64,000 bases of DNA from Planctomycetota bacterium (GTDB lineage: Bacteria; Planctomycetota; Planctomycetia; Pirellulales; Pirellulaceae). The notes beneath the pieces were generated by a model. It had not been told where the DNA came from, searched no databases, and saw only the letters and a list, made by a program, of their open reading frames with translations. Both the position numbers and the translations under genes were made by a program. The stretch spans positions 1-64,000 of the forward strand of contig CAUJHS010000038.1 of NCBI GenBank assembly GCA_963204915.1. The letters run 5' to 3'. Positions 54,519 to 63,236 of the stretch are shown piece by piece (position 1 is the first letter of the stretch; every line of letters starts with the position of its first letter).

Positions 54519-57500
54519 ATGAGTAAAGCGGGCTCCTCTGGCCGGCGGTTTGTGTCGTTGTTTACGAGGTTCACGAGTCCCAAACAGGCAGGACCGCGCA
54601 AGCCCAGGGTGCGGCGCTGTCGTTTGGAGACGTTGGAAGACCGCCGCTTGATGGCGGTCGACGCTGTTTTGGACTGGAACGCGGTGGCTCTGGAAGCGTT
54701 GAAGAACGACGCCTCCATGTCGCCTCCCGATCAAGGCGGGCCAACCCGTGGCGCCAACGCCATGGCGATTGCACATATCGCCATGTACGACGCCGTTGCG
54801 ATGCTCGACGGCTCCCATGAATCATATTTGTTTCATGGCAACACGCTGGAGGGTGTTTCGCTCGATGCGGCAGTCGCCGCTGCGGCGCACGGTACGCTGG
54901 TCCGGTCCTTTCCCAAACAAGTAGCGGAATTAGACGCCGCACTCGAAGCGTACCTGGCCGAGATTCCCGATGGTCCTGGCGAGGATCAAGGAGTTGCTTT
55001 GGGCGAGGCGACCGCGCGGCGAATTCTGCTTGATCGAGCCGACGACGGCTCGCTTGCCCCGCAGCCTTACGAATTCAACCCGGAACCGGGGCATCACCAG
55101 GTTGACCCGTTGCATCCTCTGCAGGGCGTGTTGACGCCAAAATGGGGACAGGTCAAACCGTTTTCGATGGAGACAGGGTTTCAGTATCGAGTGGCGCCGC
55201 CGCCTGCTTTAACGAGCGAAGAATATGCGGCGGCGTTTGAGGAAGTTCGCGTGCTTGGCGCCGTTGACGCGGAAACGGCCGACCGCGACGAGAACGGCCA
55301 ACCCGACCGGACTCCTGAGCAAACCGAGATCGGTTTGTTCTGGGCCTATGACGGCGCCAAGGGGCTAGGCACACCCCCACGACTTTACAATCAAATTGCG
55401 CGCGTCATCGCTCAGCAGGAAGGGAACACCATTGCTGACAATGCGCGACTGTTCGCTCTTTTGAACATTGCGATGGCCGATGCGGGCATCGCGGCTTGGG
55501 AATCCAAGTACGAGTACGACTTCTGGCGGCCCGTTGTTGCGATACGCGCCGGCGATGCGGACGGCAACCCCGACACCGTGGGCGAAGCGGACTGGGCGCC
55601 CTTGGGAGCGCCCGCGAGTAATAGCGATGATCCTAACGGCGACTTTACGCCGCCGTTCCCCGCGTATACCTCAGGGCACGCGACTTTTGGGGCCGCGGCG
55701 TTTGGCATTATCGAGCGGTTCTATGGCACCGACGAAATCGCGTTCGAGTTCCAGTCGGATGAATTGAACGGAGTAACCAAGGATGCGCGCGGCGTGGTGC
55801 GCCCCGCAACGACGCGCCAGTTCGAGCGACTGAGCGAGGCGACCTGGGAAAACGCCATCAGTCGCATTTACCTCGGCGTGCATTGGCAATTCGACGCCAC
55901 GATGGGCATCGAACAAGGTACAGCCATCGCCGAACACGTATTCGAACACGAGATGCAATTGCTGCCGCAATCGCAGCCGGATCCGGTGCTGGATTGGAAT
56001 ACCATCGCCCTGGACGCTGTGATGAACGATCACTCGTTGGCGTCGCCCGATCAAGGCGGCCCGACCAAGTCGGCTTTGGCGCTGGGCGTGATTCATACCG
56101 CGATCTTCGATGCGGTGAATGCAATCGACGGCTCCTACGTGCGTTACGCCTTCAATGGCAAGGGAGCACGCTCCGCCAGTATCGATGCGGCGGTCGCGGC
56201 GGCGGCTCACCTCACGCTCGTCGATCACTTCCCGCAACAAAAAGCCGTATTCGACGCGGCCTTGGCGGCGCGCTTGGCCGCAGTTCCCGACGGGCCTGCT
56301 AAAGAGCAAGGAATGACGATTGGACGATTGGCGGCGAATCGCCTGTTGGACATGCGTGAGAACGATGGTCGCGATCTCGACATGAGCCACGAATTGATCG
56401 ATGCGCCCGGCCATCACCAACCCGACCCGATGCATCCGGATCAAGGTTTCCTGACACCCAAGTGGGGTAAGATCCAGCCGTTCGCGATGAGCGACGGAGC
56501 GCAGTTCCGTGTTGCGGCCCCTCCGCCGCTTGACAGCTCCGAGTATGCCGCCGCGTATGAGCAAGTGCGGGTGTTTGGCGCCGTCGATGCGGAAACGAGT
56601 GACCGCGATGGCAACGGACTTCCCGATCGCACACCCGAACAAACCGATATCGGACTGTTTTGGGCGTATGACGGAACACGTGGGCTGGGAACGCCTCCTC
56701 GACTTTATAATCAGATCGCCCAAGCCATTGCCAAACAACAAGGCAACTCGGTTGTCGACAATGCGCGAATGTTCGCACTTTTGAACATCGCCATGGCCGA
56801 TGCAGGCATCGCCTCTTGGGAATCGAAGTACGAGTACGACTTGTGGCGGCCAATTGTCGCCATTCGTAATGGCGATGTGGATGGAAATGACGCCACGGTT
56901 GGCGATCCCGAGTGGCGTCCGCTTGGCGCGCCGGCTAGCAACAGCGACGATCCCAACGGTGATTTCACACCCCCCTTCCCGGCATACGTGTCCGGTCATG
57001 CGACCTTTGGCGCCGCGGCGTTCCGCACGCTGGAGCGATTCTATGGGACCGACGACATCTCGTTTGACTTCATGTCGAACGAGTTAGACGCAGTGACGCG
57101 CAGCGCCGCCGGCGAGACTCGCCACGCCATTTACCGCCATTTTGATTCGTTCAGTGATGCGGCCTGGGAGAATGCGTTCAGCCGCATTTATCTGGGAATC
57201 CATTGGAGCTTCGACGCGACGGAAGGCATCGCGCAAGGAACGCAAGTCGCGGATTATGTCTTCGACCATAAGTTGCAGGCGCGCCAGGCGTTTCAAAACG
57301 AGCAACACGAATTGGATGTGGATGGCGACGGCTCGTTAACGATTGCCGACCTCTTGGCCCAAGTTCAGCAGATGCGCCACATTCGCGAACATGGCACGAT
57401 GAACCCTGAACTCGCCGTGTTCTGTGATGTGAATGGCGATACCGATTTCACTTTGGGCGACGTGTTGCTCGTGGTTCAAGGCATGCGAGCGCAACGCGAA

Positions 57501-57812
57501 GCCGAACATACGCCGCCTACCAAGGAATTCCCCAGTGGCGGGTCGAACGAGGAAGGCGAGGCGGAGTCCGGCGATTCGTTTCTTTACGTGGTAACGCCGA
57601 GCCGATTGGAGCAACAGGAGGACAACGTTCGCGTGGCTACGCCGCCGCAGTCACCCCTGGCGCCGCGCCCCGCGCCGGTGATAGACCACGCGGCGACCGA
57701 CCTCGTTTGGCAATCGTTTGATTCTGGAAATCGAACGATTGGCGGCGTTATTCCGAACACCGCGGATGACGAACACCCGCTGAATTTCGACGGATTGGAC
57801 CGCTTGCCATAG
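54519..57812 (+). CDS. exported double vanadium-haloperoxidase/PAP2-like protein with dockerin-like repeats
   Basis: 1097 residues. CRLETLEDRRLMA near residue 34 is the N-terminal surface motif seen in many planctomycete exported proteins. Two copies of one domain follow: residues about 47-480 and 488-925, each with KYEYDxWRP, TPPFPAYxSGHATFGAAAF (active-site Ser-Gly-His) and RIYLGxHWxFDA (second His), the vanadate/phosphate-pocket pattern of vanadium haloperoxidases and PAP2 phosphatases. Residues about 932 on hold two dockerin-like calcium loops (DVDGDGSLTIADL, CDVNGDTDFTLGD), each near a helix. The tail is Glu/Pro-rich. Likely secreted or cell-surface; haloperoxidase versus phosphatase activity cannot be told. 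Confidence 0.85.
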   Translation: MSKAGSSGRRFVSLFTRFTSPKQAGPRKPRVRRCRLETLEDRRLMAVDAVLDWNAVALEALKNDASMSPPDQGGPTRGANAMAIAHIAMYDAVAMLDGSHESYLFHGNTLEGVSLDAAVAAAAHGTLVRSFPKQVAELDAALEAYLAEIPDGPGEDQGVALGEATARRILLDRADDGSLAPQPYEFNPEPGHHQVDPLHPLQGVLTPKWGQVKPFSMETGFQYRVAPPPALTSEEYAAAFEEVRVLGAVDAETADRDENGQPDRTPEQTEIGLFWAYDGAKGLGTPPRLYNQIARVIAQQEGNTIADNARLFALLNIAMADAGIAAWESKYEYDFWRPVVAIRAGDADGNPDTVGEADWAPLGAPASNSDDPNGDFTPPFPAYTSGHATFGAAAFGIIERFYGTDEIAFEFQSDELNGVTKDARGVVRPATTRQFERLSEATWENAISRIYLGVHWQFDATMGIEQGTAIAEHVFEHEMQLLPQSQPDPVLDWNTIALDAVMNDHSLASPDQGGPTKSALALGVIHTAIFDAVNAIDGSYVRYAFNGKGARSASIDAAVAAAAHLTLVDHFPQQKAVFDAALAARLAAVPDGPAKEQGMTIGRLAANRLLDMRENDGRDLDMSHELIDAPGHHQPDPMHPDQGFLTPKWGKIQPFAMSDGAQFRVAAPPPLDSSEYAAAYEQVRVFGAVDAETSDRDGNGLPDRTPEQTDIGLFWAYDGTRGLGTPPRLYNQIAQAIAKQQGNSVVDNARMFALLNIAMADAGIASWESKYEYDLWRPIVAIRNGDVDGNDATVGDPEWRPLGAPASNSDDPNGDFTPPFPAYVSGHATFGAAAFRTLERFYGTDDISFDFMSNELDAVTRSAAGETRHAIYRHFDSFSDAAWENAFSRIYLGIHWSFDATEGIAQGTQVADYVFDHKLQARQAFQNEQHELDVDGDGSLTIADLLAQVQQMRHIREHGTMNPELAVFCDVNGDTDFTLGDVLLVVQGMRAQREAEHTPPTKEFPSGGSNEEGEAESGDSFLYVVTPSRLEQQEDNVRVATPPQSPLAPRPAPVIDHAATDLVWQSFDSGNRTIGGVIPNTADDEHPLNFDGLDRLP
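54658..57290 (+). repeat. internal gene duplication (two about 1.3-kb units)
   Basis: Codons for residues about 47-480 (54658-55959) and 488-925 (55979-57290) encode clearly homologous domains in tandem. The proteins align over their whole length with several identical stretches of 10-20 residues, including the catalytic segments, so the copies arose by in-frame tandem duplication. Confidence 0.8.
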
Positions 57813-57828
57813 TCGGCTGTTGCGTCCA

Positions 57829-60003
57829 TCACCGCGCCGCGACGGACTCAACCGGCTCCGCGGCGCCTACCTCGTTGTTACGGGTTTGGATCTCGAGCTG
57901 CAGCACGACGCTCCAACGACCGTCCTTGTCGCCTGTGACATGCCAGTGAGGCTGAACCAGGACCGACTGATGCACCAGTTCGTATCCGCCTTCCGACTGG
58001 CTGACCGTTTCGATCGGGTATGCCCAGAAGTTCGTGGGCCTGTTTGATTCTAAATGGGCCTGTAGTCCAAGCCATTCATCGGCCAAGCCTATGTCGCGCA
58101 CGTTCTGCAAGTTCAAACGCTGGCCGAGTTGACCCAGACGGCGCCCGTCCTGACCCTGGAAGAAGTACCGGTCATCAATTCCCGCGGGCATACCCGCGAA
58201 GTTGAACTCTACGCCGAAATGGAACATTTGCCCCGGCGGCAAGCCTTCAATGAGGTAGGCGATTTCCAGGTTTGCCCCACCCGCCTCCAGAGTGACTCCC
58301 TTGGTGATCTTGAGCGGAACGCCCCAGGCGTTGCCCGTGCGGGAAAGCAGCACTTGAATTCGGTCCGTCTTGCGACGAATGACGGCCTCGTAGGCGCCTT
58401 GCGCGAAGTCGCCTCGCTCCAGCGCTTGCCCGCTGGCGACCGCTTCCACACCGGTTTCCATATCCCAGAAGTGGTCGGTCAGGCTCTTGCGCAGTTGTTG
58501 GTCGTATTGAATGCGTTGATCGAGCCCTTCTTGTTTGAAGATGACCCGGTCGTGAATGCTGGCGATGCCGCCGCTTTGTTCGCGCCCCCCCAGAACTCGA
58601 CGATGATACGACTCAGGACGTCGTGCGAAGGTCGCCAGAAGATTGTGACAGATCGAACGAACGTCTAGCTCATACATTTGTCCGCCTGCCGAGGGCGCCA
58701 AAAAGCAAACGAGTTGATCGCTTGCCAATCGCACTTCCTGGCGAGCGTCGAAGTTATAGTCGTCGGCCGACGCTTCCACATAAGGTTGCGGCCTGTTTAA
58801 CGCGCGATCGAGCAGGTTATCCGCGGCAATCAAATGGTTGTACACGCCATTGCGCAAGTGCGGCAAATAGGCCCCGCCAAACGCACCGTGCCAGTAACTG
58901 CAGTTGCACTGGGCGCGGTACAGTTCGCGCCGGGCCAGCTGGAACTCCGTGCCCGAAGCCCCTTCCTGCTCCGCGTCTTGAAAGCGACGGCTAACCATCA
59001 TCATACGGGCGTACATTTCATTGGTTTCTGGATACTTCACTTTGAAGTTACGCCAGAAACCCCCGCGCACAAATTGCTTAACTCGCGGCCAGCGCTGGTC
59101 TTGCTCCATTGAGCGGAGCACGTCTTCGTATTCGTTTTGCTTTTCTACCGGCAGGGCCCACTCGGTCATTTCACGGTAACTTCCGTCGGGCAAATACACC
59201 TTGCCCACAGGCGCCACATTTTCATAAGCATCGGCAAGCGTGCAGGTGGCGAGCCAATCTCGGTGTTGTACCAGCAGGTCGAAGAACCGGCGGAGCCAGC
59301 CGTCCTCATAAACGTGTTTCTTGGTTTCGGGCCAACCGCCGAACTTCTCGCCGTCATCGCCAAACACGACCACCGCGCCAGGATGTCGCGATGCGACGTC
59401 GCGCAGGTAGTCAATTGTTTCCTGCGGTTCGCGGAAGGGGATGAGGTAGCGCAGTTTCTCGCTGCCCGGAAAAACGCACAGGACCCGGCCTTCGTCCTCG
59501 GTCAAGAAATGACCGAAGAGCTGTTCTTCGCCCAGTCCGGCGTTCTTGAAGTGGAAGTCGTCCAGAACCGTATATTTCACGCCCGCGTCGACAATCGCGC
59601 TGGTAAGCGTTTGCTCCCACACTCGCTCGGGAATCCACATACCGTGCACGTCGCCCCCGAGACGGTCTTGCAACCAGTGGCGATACCCGGCGATTTGCCC
59701 CACGCGATCGCGCGCGGGGATCATCGTGAGGATCGGCTCGTAAAAGGCGCCTCCGACGATTTCAATTTTTCCTCGTTGCACTAACGCTTTGAGGCGTTCC
59801 ATGTAGGCTGGTTTGCGGTCGACCAGCCACTCCATGAGCGGCCCGCTGGTATGTAACGAAATGCTTAAGCTCTCGCTGTACCTTTCGAACACGTCAAGGA
59901 AGGGCAGGTAGGCGTCTTCGTATGCCTGTTCAAACACATTCTCGAAATTGCCAATGGGCTGATGATTGTGAAATACCAGGCACAGGCGGATAGTAGGCGT
60001 CAT
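57829..60003 (-). CDS. glycoside hydrolase family 57 (4-alpha-glucanotransferase / alpha-amylase type)
   Basis: 724 residues from ATG 60003 (an in-frame ATG at 60078 would add 25 residues). The N-terminal (beta/alpha)7 barrel has LVFHNHQPIGNF, the catalytic nucleophile in MWIPERVWE (Glu126) and the acid/base region VVFGDDGEKFG (Asp216/217), at the same places as Glu123 and Asp214 of the Thermococcus litoralis enzyme. The rest, about residue 320 on, matches DUF1925 and DUF1926, present in GH57 glucanotransferases. It transfers or hydrolyses alpha-1,4-glucans such as glycogen and acts in the cytoplasm (no signal). Downstream of galT on the same strand. Confidence 0.9.
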   Translation of the reverse strand: MTPTIRLCLVFHNHQPIGNFENVFEQAYEDAYLPFLDVFERYSESLSISLHTSGPLMEWLVDRKPAYMERLKALVQRGKIEIVGGAFYEPILTMIPARDRVGQIAGYRHWLQDRLGGDVHGMWIPERVWEQTLTSAIVDAGVKYTVLDDFHFKNAGLGEEQLFGHFLTEDEGRVLCVFPGSEKLRYLIPFREPQETIDYLRDVASRHPGAVVVFGDDGEKFGGWPETKKHVYEDGWLRRFFDLLVQHRDWLATCTLADAYENVAPVGKVYLPDGSYREMTEWALPVEKQNEYEDVLRSMEQDQRWPRVKQFVRGGFWRNFKVKYPETNEMYARMMMVSRRFQDAEQEGASGTEFQLARRELYRAQCNCSYWHGAFGGAYLPHLRNGVYNHLIAADNLLDRALNRPQPYVEASADDYNFDARQEVRLASDQLVCFLAPSAGGQMYELDVRSICHNLLATFARRPESYHRRVLGGREQSGGIASIHDRVIFKQEGLDQRIQYDQQLRKSLTDHFWDMETGVEAVASGQALERGDFAQGAYEAVIRRKTDRIQVLLSRTGNAWGVPLKITKGVTLEAGGANLEIAYLIEGLPPGQMFHFGVEFNFAGMPAGIDDRYFFQGQDGRRLGQLGQRLNLQNVRDIGLADEWLGLQAHLESNRPTNFWAYPIETVSQSEGGYELVHQSVLVQPHWHVTGDKDGRWSVVLQLEIQTRNNEVGAAEPVESVAAR

Positions 60004-60135
60004 GCGTGGGCCGAGGACGATGAAAGGCGGAAGGATAAGCTGAGTTACAAGATTCGACAACTCAGGGCGGCGCGCCATCCCTGATAATCGGCAAATCTTA
60101 CCAAAAGGGCAAACTTTTCCCGAAGAGAAAATCGG

Positions 60136-60155
60136 GGCGAGTCGGCGTCCTCGCC
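60136..60155 (-). terminator. weak hairpin between galT and the GH57 gene
   Basis: GGCGAG and CTCGCC pair around eight bases, about 83 bases after the galT stop on the minus strand, followed by a T-rich stretch (GATTTTCTCTT). May end or attenuate transcription before the GH57 gene. Confidence 0.35.
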
Positions 60156-60237
60156 TGAAAAATTCCCATGAATACGTTGCAATTCGTGTACCCGAAAGGC
60201 CAGATAGAGCCGCTCTACGCCGTTTGCCGACTTGACG

Positions 60238-61284
60238 TTAAATCCCCCTACGGAGCGCCAACGCGGCAACTTCCGGCGCAACCGCGTTCAGGTGCCAGGC
60301 AAACCCCCACTCCAATCCGGCCGCCTTCGAGACGCGCGGAAAAAGCTCAATATGCCAGTGATAGTGGTCGAAGCGATCAGTGTCAAATGGGGACGTATGC
60401 AAAATGAAATTGTAAGCGGGCCCGTCAAGTATGCCTTCCATTGCCTGAATCACCTGTCTTAACAACAAGGCCGCTTCGCGCAGCATCGCGTCGTCCGACG
60501 ATTCGAAGTGCGAGGCATGCACGCGCGGTAGGATCCACATTTCATAGGCGAAGCGCGACGCATAAGGGCAAATGACGACAAACCGTTCGGACTGGGCGAC
60601 CACGCGCGCCTCGCATGCTGTTTCTCGTTCTGCCAGCGCGCAAAACACACAACGACCGCGGCGGCGATAAAACGCCGCAGATCCCTTGAGTTCCCGCCCC
60701 AAAGACTCGGGCACAAACGGTACGCCCATCGCCTGACTGTGCGCGTGCACGAGCGAGGCCCCCGCGTCGGCGCCGAAGTTCTTGAACACGGCCGCGGCGG
60801 CGAGATGGAAGTCGTGGCGAAAAACTCGCAAGCGATCGCGATAAGCGCAGAAGGTCCAAAAGGCCTGGTCATCGCTCAACCGCGAAAAGCTTTCCACATG
60901 CTGAGGCGACTCGATCACCACTTCGTGGCGGCCCCGAGCAGGACGATTCACAAACAACGCCTCGTCGTCCGTCGAGTTCTCGAAGCGCGCGGCTGCGTGG
61001 AGCTTCGAGTCCTGCGAAACCGGTGCGGCCGAATCGAAATCGTCGAGCGTGAACGCCGGGTACTTGTTGGGGATAACCCTCACCTCCCAATTTTGCGGCG
61101 AGGAGTTCTGAGGACCATACCACGCCACGGCGGGAGGAGCTTGATCTTCGTGCCCACGGCAGAAAGGGCAACTCAAGTCGACTCGCGCGACAGGCGCGCG
61201 AAGGAATTCTTCAGGACGCCCCGCGCGATTGCCAGCGATGATCACCCAACGGCCGCTCACAGGATCCTGGCGATATTCCGGCAT
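60238..61284 (-). CDS. galT: galactose-1-phosphate uridylyltransferase family (GalT)
   Basis: 348 residues from ATG 61284, where PEYRQDPVSGRWVIIAGNR begins as in the family; the longer frame (61509) adds a non-conserved leader. Zinc ligands: CPFC (Cys39, Cys42) and later histidines. The nucleotide-transfer motif HAHSQ (His180, His182, Gln184) takes the place of HPHGQ of E. coli GalT; His182 would be uridylylated. A second CVFC pair (212, 215) is also present. The enzyme moves UMP between UDP-glucose and galactose-1-phosphate; relatives can use ADP-glucose. It is grouped with the GH57 enzyme, so a role in alpha-glucan or galactose use is likely. Confidence 0.88.
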   Translation of the reverse strand: MPEYRQDPVSGRWVIIAGNRAGRPEEFLRAPVARVDLSCPFCRGHEDQAPPAVAWYGPQNSSPQNWEVRVIPNKYPAFTLDDFDSAAPVSQDSKLHAAARFENSTDDEALFVNRPARGRHEVVIESPQHVESFSRLSDDQAFWTFCAYRDRLRVFRHDFHLAAAAVFKNFGADAGASLVHAHSQAMGVPFVPESLGRELKGSAAFYRRRGRCVFCALAERETACEARVVAQSERFVVICPYASRFAYEMWILPRVHASHFESSDDAMLREAALLLRQVIQAMEGILDGPAYNFILHTSPFDTDRFDHYHWHIELFPRVSKAAGLEWGFAWHLNAVAPEVAALALRRGI

Positions 61285-61370
61285 TGGCCCAGCCACACGG
61301 GGAACGCTGCGCCTCAAACGGGCGCAAGATCTCGGGGAGAGTCGGCAGATCGAAATTGCAAAGGCACTAA

Positions 61371-62621
61371 CTATCGGCGTCGGAAAATGCGTTTCGTGGC
61401 GCGTACCGCTTCGGCAAACGTCTCGACTTCGCCCGGGGTATTGTAGAAGTAAAAACTGGCGCGATTGCTCGCAGCGATTCCCAGCCGCTTGTGTAACGGC
61501 ATGGCGCAATGGTGTCCGGCGCGAATTGCTACGCCATGGCGATCCAGGATTTGAGCGACATCGTGCGCGTGAATGCCGTCGAGCGTGAAACTAACAATTC
61601 CCGCCTTCTTTTCCGGCGCCGGTCCGAGGAAGCGGACTCCCCCCACTTCCTCCAACACGGCATGCGCCTGCGTCGTCAGGAAGCGTTCATACTCGTGAAT
61701 CTTGTCCAGCCCGATCTTGTTCAAATAGTCAATGGCGGCGCCGAGTCCAATAGCGGGCACAATTGGCGGGGTGCCGGCTTCGAACTTCGCAGGAGGGTCG
61801 GCCGGTTCGAAGCCGTCCAAGGTGACACGGCGGATCATGCTGCCTCCGCCCAGGAACGGCGGCATGGCTTCGAGTAACGCCAGGCGACCGTACAGCACGC
61901 CCACGCCGGAAGGACCCATCATTTTATGGCCGCTAAAGGCGACAAAGTCGGCGTCTATGGCTTGGACGTCGGTTTTTTCATGCGGTACGCTTTGGGCGGC
62001 GTCCACCAATGCAACGGCCCCAGCGTCATGCGCCCGACGCACAATTTCCTGCACCGGGTTGATTGTTCCCAGTACGTTCGACACGGCCGTGATCGCCACA
62101 AGACGCGTCCGTTCACTCACCATCGCATCGAAGGCGTCGAGGTCGAGCAAGCCCTCTTCCGTAATGGGCACATGCCGCACAACCGCCCCCGTGCGTTCGG
62201 CGAGTTGATGCCAGGGCACGCTGTTGGAATGGTGCTCCATTTCGGTGATGATGATTTCATCGCCGGCGCGCACGTTCGCATCGCCCCAACTGCGGGCGAC
62301 GAGATTAATCGCCATGGTGCAGCCCGTGGTGAAGATAACCTCCGGGGCTGAACCGGCGTTAATGAACTGACGGACCTTCTCGCGCGCTTCCTCGAATAAA
62401 TCGGTGCTTTGATCACTCAGCCAATGGATGCCGCGATGCACATTGGCGTAATGGCGTTCGTACACCTCGACGACCTTGTCGATCACTTGCCGCGGTCGCT
62501 GCGTGGTGGCCGCGTTGTCCAAATAGGCGAGAGGTTGATCGCCATGAAGGACGGTGGAAAGAATCGGAAAGTCGTTCCGGAACGCTTCGGCGTTCAAGGG
62601 AAGCGTTTCAGCGGTAGCCAT
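61371..62621 (-). CDS. sufS: cysteine desulfurase SufS
   Basis: 416 residues from ATG 62621. PLP-dependent enzyme that takes sulfur from cysteine for iron-sulfur cluster assembly. NAATTQRPRQVID near 36-48, VDAAQSVPH (PLP-contacting Asp) near 207, SGHKMMGPSG with PLP lysine Lys233, and the RAGHHCAMPLHK loop with catalytic Cys372 are all in the class-II (SufS-type) arrangement. It lies 64 bases after sufU, its usual partner in the SufU type of system. SufB, SufC and SufD genes are not in this window. No Shine-Dalgarno stands out before the ATG. Confidence 0.93.
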   Translation of the reverse strand: MATAETLPLNAEAFRNDFPILSTVLHGDQPLAYLDNAATTQRPRQVIDKVVEVYERHYANVHRGIHWLSDQSTDLFEEAREKVRQFINAGSAPEVIFTTGCTMAINLVARSWGDANVRAGDEIIITEMEHHSNSVPWHQLAERTGAVVRHVPITEEGLLDLDAFDAMVSERTRLVAITAVSNVLGTINPVQEIVRRAHDAGAVALVDAAQSVPHEKTDVQAIDADFVAFSGHKMMGPSGVGVLYGRLALLEAMPPFLGGGSMIRRVTLDGFEPADPPAKFEAGTPPIVPAIGLGAAIDYLNKIGLDKIHEYERFLTTQAHAVLEEVGGVRFLGPAPEKKAGIVSFTLDGIHAHDVAQILDRHGVAIRAGHHCAMPLHKRLGIAASNRASFYFYNTPGEVETFAEAVRATKRIFRRR

Positions 62622-62685
62622 GAAAGAGCAAGGGAAAGATGGAATGCAATGATCGGAGCGTGGAGCAATGCGTCGATTCGAGCGA

Positions 62686-63138
62686 CTACGATTCGTCGCC
62701 CAAGTTCGGACCGGCAAGGGTTGCGTCGCCCGAAGCGCCGTGATCCAACGGCGAATGCAAGGCCGCCTGCACCACGCGCCAAGACAACAAACAGCACTTT
62801 TGACGATTCGGCGTCAGCTTGGCTCGGAACAGCTTGAGCATATCTTGAGCGCTAAAAGCGCGGATTTCGTCCACGTCTCGACCCTCAATGGCCTCCATGA
62901 GCATCGAAGCCGACGCCTGGCTGATACAGCACCCTTCGCCGCCGAACCATGCCTCTTGCACCTTGCCGTCGGGGCTAATGCGCATTTCAACGTGAATGAC
63001 ATCGCCGCACAGGGGGTTATCCTCCTCGTGGGCATGCGTCGGATGTTCACACGAGCCGCGATGGTACGGATCTTCGTAGTGGTCGAGAATATGTTCCTGG
63101 TAGATGTCTTCTTCGTCAGATTCGTCAGGAGACGCCAT
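62686..63138 (-). CDS. sufU: iron-sulfur scaffold / sulfur-transfer protein SufU
   Basis: 150 residues. IYQEHILDHYEDPYHRG, then NPLCGD (Cys44, Asp46), GGEGCCISQASAS (Cys70) and RQKCCLLSW (Cys115), is the SufU pattern: three cysteines and one Asp that bind zinc and accept sulfur from SufS. An extra cysteine follows both Cys70 and Cys115. The C-terminal tail is acidic and Gly/Ala-rich. It precedes sufS in the same direction. Confidence 0.92.
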   Translation of the reverse strand: MASPDESDEEDIYQEHILDHYEDPYHRGSCEHPTHAHEEDNPLCGDVIHVEMRISPDGKVQEAWFGGEGCCISQASASMLMEAIEGRDVDEIRAFSAQDMLKLFRAKLTPNRQKCCLLSWRVVQAALHSPLDHGASGDATLAGPNLGDES

Positions 63139-63236
63139 AGTGCTTGCAAGAAGGTGGGCGGTGCGAAGCTTTCTCTAAGTTTACGACCGTGCGCACCCGA
63201 GGGAAATAGCCCCCTTGGCCGGGTTGTTGGGGGAAA

